64,000 bases of DNA, from NCBI GenBank assembly GCA_004010935.1, contig CP026511.1, positions 682,001 to 746,000 of the forward strand, in the 5' to 3' direction. The DNA comes from Pseudomonadaceae bacterium SI-3 (GTDB lineage: Bacteria > Pseudomonadota > Gammaproteobacteria > Pseudomonadales > Pseudomonadaceae). How positions within the stretch are numbered: position 1 is the stretch's first letter; every line of letters begins with the position of its first letter. Below are positions 18,923-26,711 of this stretch, piece by piece. The translations under genes and the position numbers were made by a program. The notes beneath the pieces are model-generated. The model saw nothing but the letters and a program-made list of their open reading frames with translations, did no database searches and was not told the origin of the DNA.

Positions 18923-19630
18923 CTACATCTCCGGGGCGCGAGCGGCGCGATTGAGGTCTGCCAATGAGAGGCTACGGTCGAACAGTGGCGCCAGGCTCTG
19001 GTCGTGGCTGACGAACAACAGGCTCGACCCGGCCTGTTCGCATTCGGCAAACAGCAACTGCAAAAAAGCTTCTCGACTATCGGCGTCGAGGGCAGAGGTG
19101 GGTTCGTCGGCAATCACCAGTTCCGGCTGCCCGATCAGTGCACGCGCTGCGGCGACGCGTTGTTGCTGGCCGATCGACAGCGCTTCGGCACGTCGATCGA
19201 GCAGGCTTTTCGGAATGCCGAGATGCTGGAGCAGGCTTGCCGACGCTTGCGCAACGCTGCCATGCCGCTGGCGGGCGCGCTCTGCTCTTGTCTTGGAGAA
19301 ATGGCAAGGCAGGCTGACGTTTTCGGCCACCGAAAGAAATGGCAGCAGGTTGAACTGCTGGAAGATGTAGCCGGTGTGATCGACCCGGAAGCGATCCCGT
19401 GCACCGGCAGAGAGCGCCGCGAGATCGCTGCCGAGCAGGCGAACCGTCCCGCGTTGCGCTTTCTGTACGCCGCCGATCAGTCCGAGCAGGGTCGTCTTGC
19501 CGCTGCCCGACGGACCCTTGAGAAACAGGCTCTGGTTGCGCGCCAGCGTGAAGCTGGGGATGTCGAGCAGCTCTGCCTGGCCCGGCCAGGCAAAACCCAA
19601 TTGGTGCAGTTCGAGCAACGGTGCGGTCAT
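18923..19630 (-). CDS. ABC transporter ATP-binding protein (ZrgB-like)
   Basis: This 235-residue LolD/MacB-type ATPase has Walker A GPSGSGKTTLL at about 39-49, a Q-loop in YIFQQFNLLPFLSV, and Walker B LVIADEPTSALD. The signature reads LSIGQQQRVA where LSGGQ is standard, so one conserved glycine is isoleucine. This may slow hydrolysis or be a subfamily trait. It should drive the adjacent permease. Confidence 0.85.
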   Translation of the reverse strand: MTAPLLELHQLGFAWPGQAELLDIPSFTLARNQSLFLKGPSGSGKTTLLGLIGGVQKAQRGTVRLLGSDLAALSAGARDRFRVDHTGYIFQQFNLLPFLSVAENVSLPCHFSKTRAERARQRHGSVAQASASLLQHLGIPKSLLDRRAEALSIGQQQRVAAARALIGQPELVIADEPTSALDADSREAFLQLLFAECEQAGSSLLFVSHDQSLAPLFDRSLSLADLNRAARAPEM

Positions 19631-19700
19631 CGAGATGATCCGTGTCAGGCGAGCCGGTGAGTTTACTGCGTCGGGCCAGGCGGCGGCAGACGGGATCGGA

Positions 19701-20279
19701 TCAGAACGTCGCGCGTGGCTGGTCCGCGTCGATTTCGGCGCCCCGTTGACCCTTTGGACCGATCAGCTGTGCCTGGATTTTCTGAGTGCCGGGGAACGCC
19801 TTGAACAAGGCTTGCAGATCGAGCGCCTGCAGCGCTTGGGGCGTGGCGCAATCGAAGCGGTAGTGCGCGTGAATTTCGCTGTGCTGGCTTTCATGATCAT
19901 CGTCGTGCTCGTGCTCGTGCTCGTCGTCATGGGCCTCGCCTTCGAACAGCGGACTTTCGAGCTCGGTTTCGGCCAGGGTGCAGCCAGCTGCTGCAGGCAG
20001 GCCAAACAGCCCGTTCGGCTGTTCCAGCTGTTTGCGTGCGTCGGCAATCTTGCGTTTGTCTGCATCGCTGCTCGGCGCGTGCTCGAAGCCCACCAGATTC
20101 ATCGCCGGGCTGCGCAGCTCGATTTCCAGCGTGGAGCCGTCCAGCGCCACATCCAGTTCCGCAGCGCCATGCTCGTGGGCGCTGAGACTGTCGTGGTGCG
20201 CATGGTCGTGATCGTGTTCAGCAGCCAGAGCAAAACCGGGCAGTAAGGCGAAGGGCAGGGCAAGCAGCAGACGGCGCAT
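19701..20279 (-). CDS. zrgA: ZrgA-family (DUF2796) periplasmic zinc-uptake protein
   Basis: The 192-residue protein has a signal peptide (MRRLLLALPFALLPGFALAA) and two His/Asp/Glu-rich stretches, one at the mature N-terminus (EHDHDHAHHDS) and one near residues 118-140 (HDDEHEHEHDDDHESQH). Both look suited to binding zinc. DUF2796 proteins are called ZrgA after the V. cholerae zinc system. GGAG precedes the ATG at 20279; an ATG at 20291 is less well placed. It leads the zrgABCD-like unit and lies just after a Zur-like operator. Confidence 0.83.
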   Translation of the reverse strand: MRRLLLALPFALLPGFALAAEHDHDHAHHDSLSAHEHGAAELDVALDGSTLEIELRSPAMNLVGFEHAPSSDADKRKIADARKQLEQPNGLFGLPAAAGCTLAETELESPLFEGEAHDDEHEHEHDDDHESQHSEIHAHYRFDCATPQALQALDLQALFKAFPGTQKIQAQLIGPKGQRGAEIDADQPRATF

Positions 20280-20301
20280 GGTGATCTCCATATGGTTGAG
20301 G

Positions 20302-20315
20302 GTTACGTTATAACA
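20302..20315 (-). promoter_or_regulatory. Zur-like operator upstream of zrgA
   Basis: On the minus strand it reads TGTTATAACGTAAC, close to the TGTTATA-N2-ATAACA core of proteobacterial Zur boxes. The palindrome GTTATAAC is at 20307-20314, and an outer inverted pair GTTACG / CGTAAC (20302-20307, 20322-20327) frames it. It lies 23 bases before the zrgA start, where bound Zur would block transcription when zinc is ample. Confidence 0.65.
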
Positions 20316-20386
20316 AACGTGCGTAACGTCTGGCCAGTGTCCACCTCCCATGGGAGCATGCGATCTAGTTTTTCAGGAGAGTGGCG

Positions 20387-20728
20387 ATGATTCGAATTCG
20401 CGGCCATGTGGGCGATCTAGCGGTGGACCTCAGCATTGAAATGGACGATCACGACTGGGCGCAGTTGGGGCGTCAGATGCCCGCTGCACAGGTTGCGGCT
20501 GCCCCGCTGCAGCCGGCTGACAAGCCTACCGTTGACCCTCATTGGCACGAGGCGCAGCAGTTGCTGCGAACGGCACAGAACATGGACGGGCCTCAGCTGT
20601 TGGCCGAGCTGCAAGCGCTGGCGGGCAGCGCTCAAATGGGCAAGCGTCTGCTGGTGCGCTTGCGCCACTGCGCGCAGGTGAAGGTCGATAGCGGTGCGGA
20701 TGCGCCTGTCTATCGCTGGGTCGAATGA
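20387..20728 (+). CDS. Conserved hypothetical protein, 113 residues
   Basis: I do not recognise this protein. It begins MIRIRGHVGDLAVDLSIEMDD, is acidic in the first third, has a Pro/Ala linker near 35-50, and an amphipathic C-terminal half (LLAELQALAGSAQMGKRLLVRLRH). It has no signal peptide or membrane helix. AGGAGA six bases before the ATG supports the start. It diverges from zrgA across the Zur-like operator, so zinc control is possible. Confidence 0.6.
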   Translation: MIRIRGHVGDLAVDLSIEMDDHDWAQLGRQMPAAQVAAAPLQPADKPTVDPHWHEAQQLLRTAQNMDGPQLLAELQALAGSAQMGKRLLVRLRHCAQVKVDSGADAPVYRWVE

Positions 20729-20749
20729 ACGGCGCGACTGCGATCCGGG

Positions 20750-21610
20750 TTACAGACGCTGCGTCTGGAAGGTATCGCAGCGTGTCGGGTCGCCACTGTC
20801 GAACCCGATACGAAACCACGTCACCCGTTGCGCAGAGGTGCCATGGGTGAAGGCATCTGGAACGACTCGGCCCTGACTTTGTTGCTGCAAACGGTCGTCG
20901 CCGATCGCGTTCGCCGCATTCAGTGCTTCCTCCAGATCCCCTGCCTCAAGCCAGTCATGACGCTGTTGGGCGTGGTTGGCCCAGACCCCTGCGAAGCAAT
21001 CCGCCTGCAATTCCTGGCGAACCAGAAGGCCATTGTCGCCCTCCATGCGCGCGCCGCGCTGACGGGCAGCCTGCATCTGTTGCGAGACGCCTAACAGTGT
21101 CTGTACGTGGTGGCCGACCTCATGGGCGATCACATAAGCCTGAGCGAAATCGCCCGCGACCGAAAAACGCGACGCCATCTCGTCGAAGAACTGCAGGTCG
21201 AGATACACCTGCTGGTCGCCCGGACAGTAGAAGGGGCCGACCGCCGAATTGGCGAAGCCACAGGCCGAGTTCACGCCACCACGAAATAGCACCAGCGTTG
21301 GGTCGCGGTACTGCTGGCCGGACTGCTGAAACAAGGCGCGCCAGGTGTCCTCGGTGTCGCCCAGGATGGACTGGACGAAGGCAACCTGCGGGTCCTCACT
21401 GTTGGCTGGGGTGTTGCTCTGCTGGGTCGTTGCGGGACCTGATTGGTCGGCCAACTGACCGAGAATCTGCATGGGATCCTGGCCGGACAACAGACCGATC
21501 ACCACCACGATTGCGACGCCCGCCAGGGTCAGGCGACCGCCACCGATGCCTCCGCTTCGGCCGCGAGCGTCCACCACATTGTCACTGCGACGAGCCTTCT
21601 TCCAACGCAT
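20750..21610 (-). CDS. ypfJ: YpfJ-type neutral zinc metallopeptidase
   Basis: The 286-residue membrane-anchored protein starts MRWKKARRSDNVVDARG, has one N-terminal helix (LTLAGVAIVVVIGLLSG), and carries the zinc-protease motif HEVGHH with a downstream glutamate in RQELQADCFAG. The block GVNSACGFANSAVGPFYCPGDQQVYLD is diagnostic of the family. Substrates are unknown. It is a single gene converging on the hypothetical gene before it. Confidence 0.88.
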   Translation of the reverse strand: MRWKKARRSDNVVDARGRSGGIGGGRLTLAGVAIVVVIGLLSGQDPMQILGQLADQSGPATTQQSNTPANSEDPQVAFVQSILGDTEDTWRALFQQSGQQYRDPTLVLFRGGVNSACGFANSAVGPFYCPGDQQVYLDLQFFDEMASRFSVAGDFAQAYVIAHEVGHHVQTLLGVSQQMQAARQRGARMEGDNGLLVRQELQADCFAGVWANHAQQRHDWLEAGDLEEALNAANAIGDDRLQQQSQGRVVPDAFTHGTSAQRVTWFRIGFDSGDPTRCDTFQTQRL

Positions 21611-21699
21611 GCCTGAGTCCTTCTGTCAGTTCTTACCTGAGTCAGACCGGCCTCAGCCTCAGCAAATTCAGCGGCGCTACAAACGTTTCGTCTGTTTCA

Positions 21700-22134
21700 T
21701 CAGTCTGCCGGGTACTCGGCCAGCACCGACTGCTCACCTTCGTCGCTCACAGCGATTACTTTGAACGCGTCTTTACGGTCGCCCATTTCCATACCTGGCG
21801 AACCCATCGGCATGCCGGGTACCGCCGCACCGATCAGATCGGGCTGTGCTCGAAGCTTGAGAATGTCGGCAGCCGGGACGTGGCCTTCGACGAATTTTCC
21901 ATCGATCACGCCGGTATGGCAGGAACCCAGGCTATGGGGCACGCCGAGGCGGGTCTTGACGGCGGCCATGTCGGGTTCAACGTGGTCGTCGACCTCGAAC
22001 CCGTTGGCTTCCAGATGCTCTATCCAGGCCTTGCAGCAACCACAATTGGCGTCGCGGTGCACCTCGATGGCGATGGGCTCGGCGGCTTGAGCGAGGCTGG
22101 CGAAAAGAGCGGTGACAAGCAATAAACGACGCAT
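21700..22134 (-). CDS. DUF411 (CopG-like) periplasmic metal-binding protein
   Basis: The 144-residue product has a signal peptide (MRRLLLVTALFASLAQAA) and a thioredoxin-like DUF411 domain with the motif DANCGCCKAWIEHL. The CxCC cysteines are the copper site in the related CopG protein of P. aeruginosa (recalled). Further Cys (SLGSCHTG) and a Met/Gly-rich loop (PGMPMGSPGMEMGD) are typical. The ATG at 22134 is chosen because the signal peptide begins there. No copper regulator is nearby. Confidence 0.8.
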   Translation of the reverse strand: MRRLLLVTALFASLAQAAEPIAIEVHRDANCGCCKAWIEHLEANGFEVDDHVEPDMAAVKTRLGVPHSLGSCHTGVIDGKFVEGHVPAADILKLRAQPDLIGAAVPGMPMGSPGMEMGDRKDAFKVIAVSDEGEQSVLAEYPAD

Positions 22135-22307
22135 GAAGGTCTCTCCGGCGGGGTTGTGCGCAGCATAGCCCCATGCTCGCAGGCACCCAAGCCTGCTGGT
22201 GTGAGCGAATGTCACAGGAGTCGGCGAACAAGCGTGGAGCGAACCAAAACGGGGCGATCCGGTCGGATATCCATCGTGGTGCGGAGCCGCCGTCAGGAGA
22301 GTTTTCG

Positions 22308-22847
22308 ATGCGTTTTGCCCGTTTCGTTCTGCTCGCGCAGGCATTGGTGATGGCCTGTCTCAGTTTGGCCTACTGGCTGCGGCCTCACGAGATGGCCAAT
22401 CTCAATGGCATGCTGCTGATGGAAACTGCGTCGGTCAGTCACATGCGTGTCTATTACGGCGGCTTGCAGCTGGGGCTGGCATTGTTCCTGATCTGGGCCG
22501 CGCGTGCACCGGAGAGAGCCCGGTCAGCCCTGATCATGCTAGTGATGACCATGGCGGCGCTGGTGCTGGGGAGGCTGGTGTCGCTCTGGCTGGATGGCGG
22601 CGCCTTGGTTGGCTTCGATCTCGCCTCCATGCTCTATCGCGTGCTGGCTGTGGTGTTCGCCGGTCTCGCCTGGCGTGCTATTCGCGAGCGTCCGGAGCCA
22701 GAGCCTGAGCGCCTTGAGCCTGCCACCCATCGCCTCGTCAGCGAATCACCGATGCCATTCAAGCTTGGCGACACGCCTCCGGCCGTAGAGCCCGCGTCCG
22801 GTGACGCGGCACCGCAGCCGTTCCGTCGAGGGGATCCGCTCGCCTGA
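22308..22847 (+). CDS. DUF4345-like small membrane protein
   Basis: The 179-residue protein has four predicted helices in its first 125 residues, the family-like block MRVYYGGLQLGLALFLIWAA, and a polar Pro/Glu-rich cytoplasmic tail. AGGAGA eight bases before the ATG fixes the start. It is a single gene divergent from the DUF411 gene. Function unknown. Confidence 0.65.
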   Translation: MRFARFVLLAQALVMACLSLAYWLRPHEMANLNGMLLMETASVSHMRVYYGGLQLGLALFLIWAARAPERARSALIMLVMTMAALVLGRLVSLWLDGGALVGFDLASMLYRVLAVVFAGLAWRAIRERPEPEPERLEPATHRLVSESPMPFKLGDTPPAVEPASGDAAPQPFRRGDPLA

Positions 22848-22937
22848 CCGATGCCGCCGGAAGCAGGTCAGCTTCGCATTGGCGCTGACGAAGCGCCGTT
22901 ACCTCTCGGTTGAGCCGGAGGGCTTTGCCTCGTGCAC

Positions 22938-23720
22938 TCATCGGCCGCTACCGGCCAGGCGTTCATAATCCAACGTTAATTGTTCAAGCTTGCGCAGCAG
23001 CGAGTCGCTGGTGGTGACGATTACGGTCGGCACGAAGCGTGAATCGTCTGCCAAGGTGAATCCGGCCCGGGCGAAACGCCATTGGGTATCGATCTTTTCG
23101 AGCTGGCTGACGATTTGCGCGGTGTTCTGCGGCGCGGCCTTCAGCTCATTCAGCCCGTGTTCGAACTCTGTAACCGCCGCGTCGAAGTCGCTGCGCAAGC
23201 GCTGCTCTGGAAGCTTCCAGCTCATGGCAAGGTAAAGCATGGCGATGCGCTGACTGAGCATGCGTTGGCGCCCGCTGCGATTGACCAGACGGGCCGCCTG
23301 ATTGCCGCTGTGACGCTCGATTTTCCCGACCAGCGCTTCGCTCTGGCTGAGGAAGCGGTCAGCCAGGCGCAGGAGTTCGGCGGATTGGCTGCGGTCCGGG
23401 CGGCTCAGAGCCAACTGACGATACTGGTGCCAGGTGTCAGTTGCCTCGTTCAATGCTTTGCGGATATCCCCGTCAGCGGCGTATTCATCGAGCCACTGAG
23501 CATTCTCCTCGACGCTGGCAATGCTGTTGTCGAGCTGACTGGCGGCGAGGTCGACACGGGTGTCGGTGCCGATCATCAGATAGGTCTTGGCGATGCGTTG
23601 GCTGAGCATACGCTGCATGCCGGCTCGGTTGACCGCTTCAGCGTCGCTGATGCCTGCTTGGCAGGGAAGGCTGCCAAGCAGGCCGAGTAGCAGTGCAATG
23701 GTTAACGGAAATTTGAACAT
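22938..23720 (-). CDS. Secreted PilJ-domain protein with two nitrate-sensor-like P-boxes
   Basis: The 260-residue protein has a cleavable signal peptide (MFKFPLTIALLLGLLGSLPCQA) and otherwise only helical PilJ-type domains, with no membrane anchor, HAMP, kinase or methyl-accepting region. Two repeats, VNRAGMQRMLSQRIA near residues 30-44 and VNRSGRQRMLSQRIA near 146-160, resemble the P-box by which NarX binds nitrate (here INQAGSLRMQAYRLA). It lies downstream of narL on the same strand but has its own perfect ANR box. A periplasmic nitrate or nitrite binding protein assisting NarX is my inference; a pilus- or chemotaxis-related role is the alternative. AGGAG lies before the ATG. Confidence 0.75.
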   Translation of the reverse strand: MFKFPLTIALLLGLLGSLPCQAGISDAEAVNRAGMQRMLSQRIAKTYLMIGTDTRVDLAASQLDNSIASVEENAQWLDEYAADGDIRKALNEATDTWHQYRQLALSRPDRSQSAELLRLADRFLSQSEALVGKIERHSGNQAARLVNRSGRQRMLSQRIAMLYLAMSWKLPEQRLRSDFDAAVTEFEHGLNELKAAPQNTAQIVSQLEKIDTQWRFARAGFTLADDSRFVPTVIVTTSDSLLRKLEQLTLDYERLAGSGR

Positions 23721-23808
23721 GGAGCGCTCCTGACGTCCGGACGGGCGCGATGCTGACCGTTCGGTCAGTCGGCGTGGCGAGACGATAGAGCCCTGCGCGC
23801 TAACGGCA

Positions 23809-23822
23809 TTGATGGTTATCAA
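23809..23822 (-). promoter_or_regulatory. Perfect ANR/FNR box for the double P-box gene
   Basis: TTGAT-GGTT-ATCAA matches the consensus at ten of ten positions. It is centred 95 bases before the gene start, and a TATCGT -10-like hexamer on the minus strand (23782-23787) stands where a site centred near -41.5 requires. It lies after the narL stop, so it serves the downstream gene. Confidence 0.82.
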
Positions 23823-23877
23823 GGGCGCTGGAGTGTTGTTGCAGCCTGAGCCGTGGCGCACACCAGGCGCATCCGGT

Positions 23878-24534
23878 TCAGCCCTTGGCCTCGTTCTCCA
23901 GTACCCAGACCGCCGCTTCCACCCGCGAACGCAGGCCCAGCTTGTGCAGCAGATTCTTAACGTGGACTTTGACGGTGCCTTCGGTAATGCCGAGCTTACG
24001 GGCGATCATCTTGTTGCTCTGGCCCTTGGCAATCAGACGCAGGACCTCTTTTTCGCGCTTGGTCAGGCTGGAGAATGGCACCTGCCCGGTGCGTTTCGGA
24101 CGTACCCGGATCGCTTCGGCGAGCACCTGGGTCAGTTCGGGGCTCAAGGCCATACGGCCGGTCGCCGCCAGGCGGATCTGCTCGACCAGTTGTTCGGCGT
24201 CCATGTCCTTGAGCAGATAGCCGTCAGCACCGTTGCGCAGGGCTTCGAGTACATGGCTTTGTTCATCGGAGACGGTAAACATGACGATACGTGCATCGAT
24301 GTCCGCATCGCGCATGCGGCGGGTGGTTTCCAGTCCGTCGATACCCGGCATGTTGAGGTCCATCAGGATGAGATCGGGCTCGGTCTGTTGCGCGAGGTGG
24401 ATGGCGTCCTCGCCGTTACCCGCCTCACCGACCACCTCCAGATCACTTTCCAGTTCCAGCAGGTCACGCAAGCCTCGACGCATCATGGGGTGGTCGTCGA
24501 CCAGCAGGATTCGTGCAGTAGTCCCTTCGTTCAT
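23878..24534 (-). CDS. narL: Nitrate/nitrite response regulator NarL
   Basis: The 218-residue regulator has a receiver domain with phospho-acceptor Asp59 (LILMDLNMPG) and the acidic pair in LVDDHP. A LuxR-type helix-turn-helix follows (SSLTKREKEVLRLIAKGQSNKMIARKLGITEGTVKVH, about residues 150-190). It binds TACYYMT heptamers to control nitrate genes with ANR. The ATG at 24534 overlaps the narX stop as ATGA; an in-frame ATG at 24543 would add MSR. One candidate 7-2-7 target is at 26556-26571. Confidence 0.95.
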   Translation of the reverse strand: MNEGTTARILLVDDHPMMRRGLRDLLELESDLEVVGEAGNGEDAIHLAQQTEPDLILMDLNMPGIDGLETTRRMRDADIDARIVMFTVSDEQSHVLEALRNGADGYLLKDMDAEQLVEQIRLAATGRMALSPELTQVLAEAIRVRPKRTGQVPFSSLTKREKEVLRLIAKGQSNKMIARKLGITEGTVKVHVKNLLHKLGLRSRVEAAVWVLENEAKG

Positions 24535-26384
24535 GCGTGACATGTTCCTGGCTCCGGGGAAATGTGGCGGTAGGCGGGCGGAAACCTCAGGTACACCAGC
24601 GTGCCTCCGGCGGGGCGCCGACCGATATTGATGGTGCCGTTCAGGCTGTTGGCGCGCTCGCGCAGGATGATCAGGCCGTAATGGCCGGCACGCTGCTCCT
24701 CGGGGTTGATGCCAATGCCATCGTCCTCGATCCTCACGTGGATGGTGCCGATGCTGTCCTGCGTCAGGCTCAGCCAGCAGTGCTCCGCCTCGGCATGCTT
24801 GACCACGTTGCTAAGCGCCTCGCGGACGATCTGCAGGCAGTGCACTTCTTCGTTGGGAGTGAGCGGGCAGTGATCGAGCTGATAGTCACTCTCTACCTGC
24901 AGTCCCGAATTGGCGCTGAACTCTTCGATCGTTGCATACAGCGCCGGTTTGAGCCCTGGTTCGTTGACCTTGATGCGAAAGGTGGTGAGCAGTTCCCGCA
25001 GCTGGCGGTAAGCCGCGTTCAGACCCTGGTCGATCTGCTGCACGCTGTCGTCCAGTTGTGCCTGGTCGCTTTGCTTCTGCATCAGACGCTTCAGCCTTGC
25101 CAGCTGCAGCTTCTGCGCGGCCAGCGCCTGGGCCAGTGAATCGTGCAGTTCACGGGCGATCACTGCCCGCTCCTCCATCAGTGCCAGGCGTGCCTGTTTC
25201 TGGCCCGATTGAGCCAGGCTCAGCGATGCGGCGAACAGGTCGGCCAGGGTCGTCAGCGGTAGCGTCTGCCAGGGCTGCAATGGCTCGCCTGGGCGATAGG
25301 CCACCCGCAGCGAGCCCAGGTCATCCGGCCCGGAGCGCAACTCGAACGTCAGCAGTTTTTCGCCGCTCGGCAGTCGGCCGCTCTGGTTCACCGGGCAAGC
25401 ATCGCACTGGGGTAGCTGGCAGTATTCAGGCGGCTGCAAATCGTGCGAAGTCATCGCCGTATGGCTGCCCGCTTCGGCGGAACGGTTCAGGCACAGCGAT
25501 ATCGGGCCGGTGTCGAGGACCTGCTGCACCTTGTTGAGTTGCGCGCCCATCATCTGCGTGGGGTCGTCCGGTTTGCTGTAGAGCAACCGGGCGCTGTCGA
25601 ACAACAGCTGCAGCGTGGCGTTGCTGCGGGTCAGGGCGGCGGTCTTGTCATCCACCTTCTGCTCCATTTGCGCGTAAAGGCTGGCCAGTTCCTGGCTCAT
25701 TTGGTTGAGCGTGCGGGCCAGCAGGCTGAGCTCGGTATCGCCGGGAATCTGCACCTGGCCGCTGAAGTCGCCCTTGCCGATATCGCGCGCCATCTTGGTC
25801 AGGCTGCGCAGTGGCGTGGCCAGGTTGTTGTGCAGGCCGTAGATGAGCACGAAAGCGATCAGCACGATGACGAACAGAGTGCAGGCCTGCAGTGCTCGGA
25901 TAACGCTGAGCTTGCCTTCCGATGCCTCCTGCAGCGTACGGACGAAGATGTCCAGCTCACTGACGAAGGCCGGCGCCTCTCGACGGTAGTCCTCTAGCCG
26001 CGCCGGTTGCGCATCGAGCAATGGGCGCATGTCTTGTTCCCAATGCTGCGAAACCGCAGCGTGCAAAGCCGGCAGACGGGTGCTGCCGTGGCGGTGCAAG
26101 GCCGAGCGCAACGAGGCGGAGCGCAACGTCTGCTGCAGGGTTTCGATGCGCTCGTAAAGCAGCGCCTGCGAGCCGTGTTCGGCAGTGAAAGCCAGGCGGT
26201 AGGCCTGCATGCGCAGACTGCCGGCCTGATTGATCGCCTCGGCATCGCCTTCCAGGGCGTCGGCCAGGTAGAGGTTGGCAAGCATGCTGAGCAGCGAGAC
26301 ACCGATGATCACCACGAAGGCCACCAGCGTATTGAACACGATCGAGTGTCGGGTGGAGAGCGGCTCGCTTTCGGTTGAAGACAT
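24531..26384 (-). CDS. narX: Nitrate/nitrite sensor histidine kinase NarX
   Basis: The 617 residues contain TM1 (about 16-40), the periplasmic P-box INQAGSLRMQAYRLAF at 51-66, TM2 (162-184), HAMP, and a central module with Cys 322, 327 and 330 (CQLPQCDACP). A HisKA_3 kinase follows with His414 in RELHDSLAQALAAQK. Nitrate or nitrite binding at the P-box signals phosphorylation of NarL, which is coupled by a four-base overlap. The start at 26384 gives MSSTESEPLSTRHS; an ATG at 26414 with GAGG before it would add ten residues. It diverges from narK1. Confidence 0.94.
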   Translation of the reverse strand: MSSTESEPLSTRHSIVFNTLVAFVVIIGVSLLSMLANLYLADALEGDAEAINQAGSLRMQAYRLAFTAEHGSQALLYERIETLQQTLRSASLRSALHRHGSTRLPALHAAVSQHWEQDMRPLLDAQPARLEDYRREAPAFVSELDIFVRTLQEASEGKLSVIRALQACTLFVIVLIAFVLIYGLHNNLATPLRSLTKMARDIGKGDFSGQVQIPGDTELSLLARTLNQMSQELASLYAQMEQKVDDKTAALTRSNATLQLLFDSARLLYSKPDDPTQMMGAQLNKVQQVLDTGPISLCLNRSAEAGSHTAMTSHDLQPPEYCQLPQCDACPVNQSGRLPSGEKLLTFELRSGPDDLGSLRVAYRPGEPLQPWQTLPLTTLADLFAASLSLAQSGQKQARLALMEERAVIARELHDSLAQALAAQKLQLARLKRLMQKQSDQAQLDDSVQQIDQGLNAAYRQLRELLTTFRIKVNEPGLKPALYATIEEFSANSGLQVESDYQLDHCPLTPNEEVHCLQIVREALSNVVKHAEAEHCWLSLTQDSIGTIHVRIEDDGIGINPEEQRAGHYGLIILRERANSLNGTINIGRRPAGGTLVYLRFPPAYRHISPEPGTCHA

Positions 26385-26555
26385 GTTCGGCTCGACGGTC
26401 GGGCGATGCCTCATTCTGCGCCTCGTCGATCCCGCTGACCACGGGTGAGAGCGTACCTCCAATGCTTCATGGACCCCTCCAGGCCCTCCGCGACTGACCC
26501 CGTGACACTGGCTTAACCTGCTGATTCACTGACGATTTTCCGGTTGGAAAAGGAG

Positions 26556-26571
26556 TACCTCGGAAGGGGTA
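26556..26571 (+). promoter_or_regulatory. 7-2-7 NarL binding site upstream of narK1
   Basis: TACCTCG, two bases, then AGGGGTA (complement TACCCCT). The second heptamer fits TACYYMT exactly and the first at six of seven positions, in the inverted 7-2-7 spacing preferred by NarL. It lies 52 bases upstream of the ANR box centre. Confidence 0.55.
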
Positions 26572-26608
26572 GTCACAGTGCCTGTGGCAAAACGCCAGTT
26601 TCGCTGTA

Positions 26609-26622
26609 TTGACCCCAGTCAA
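26609..26622 (+). promoter_or_regulatory. ANR/DNR-type box of the narK1-narGHJI operon
   Basis: TTGAC-CCCA-GTCAA is a perfect palindrome with two symmetrical changes from TTGAT-N4-ATCAA. It is centred 96 bases before the narK1 ATG, and transcription would begin near 26657. The -10 region (TAGCGT at 26645) is poor, as expected for an activator-dependent promoter. Confidence 0.7.
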
Positions 26623-26711
26623 ATTCGGATCGATCCCCCCCGCTTAGCGTGCGAGCCATTCCTGAACCCGCTGCGCTTGCAGGCAGGGTCTTGGCGCCAA
26701 GAGGATCGACC

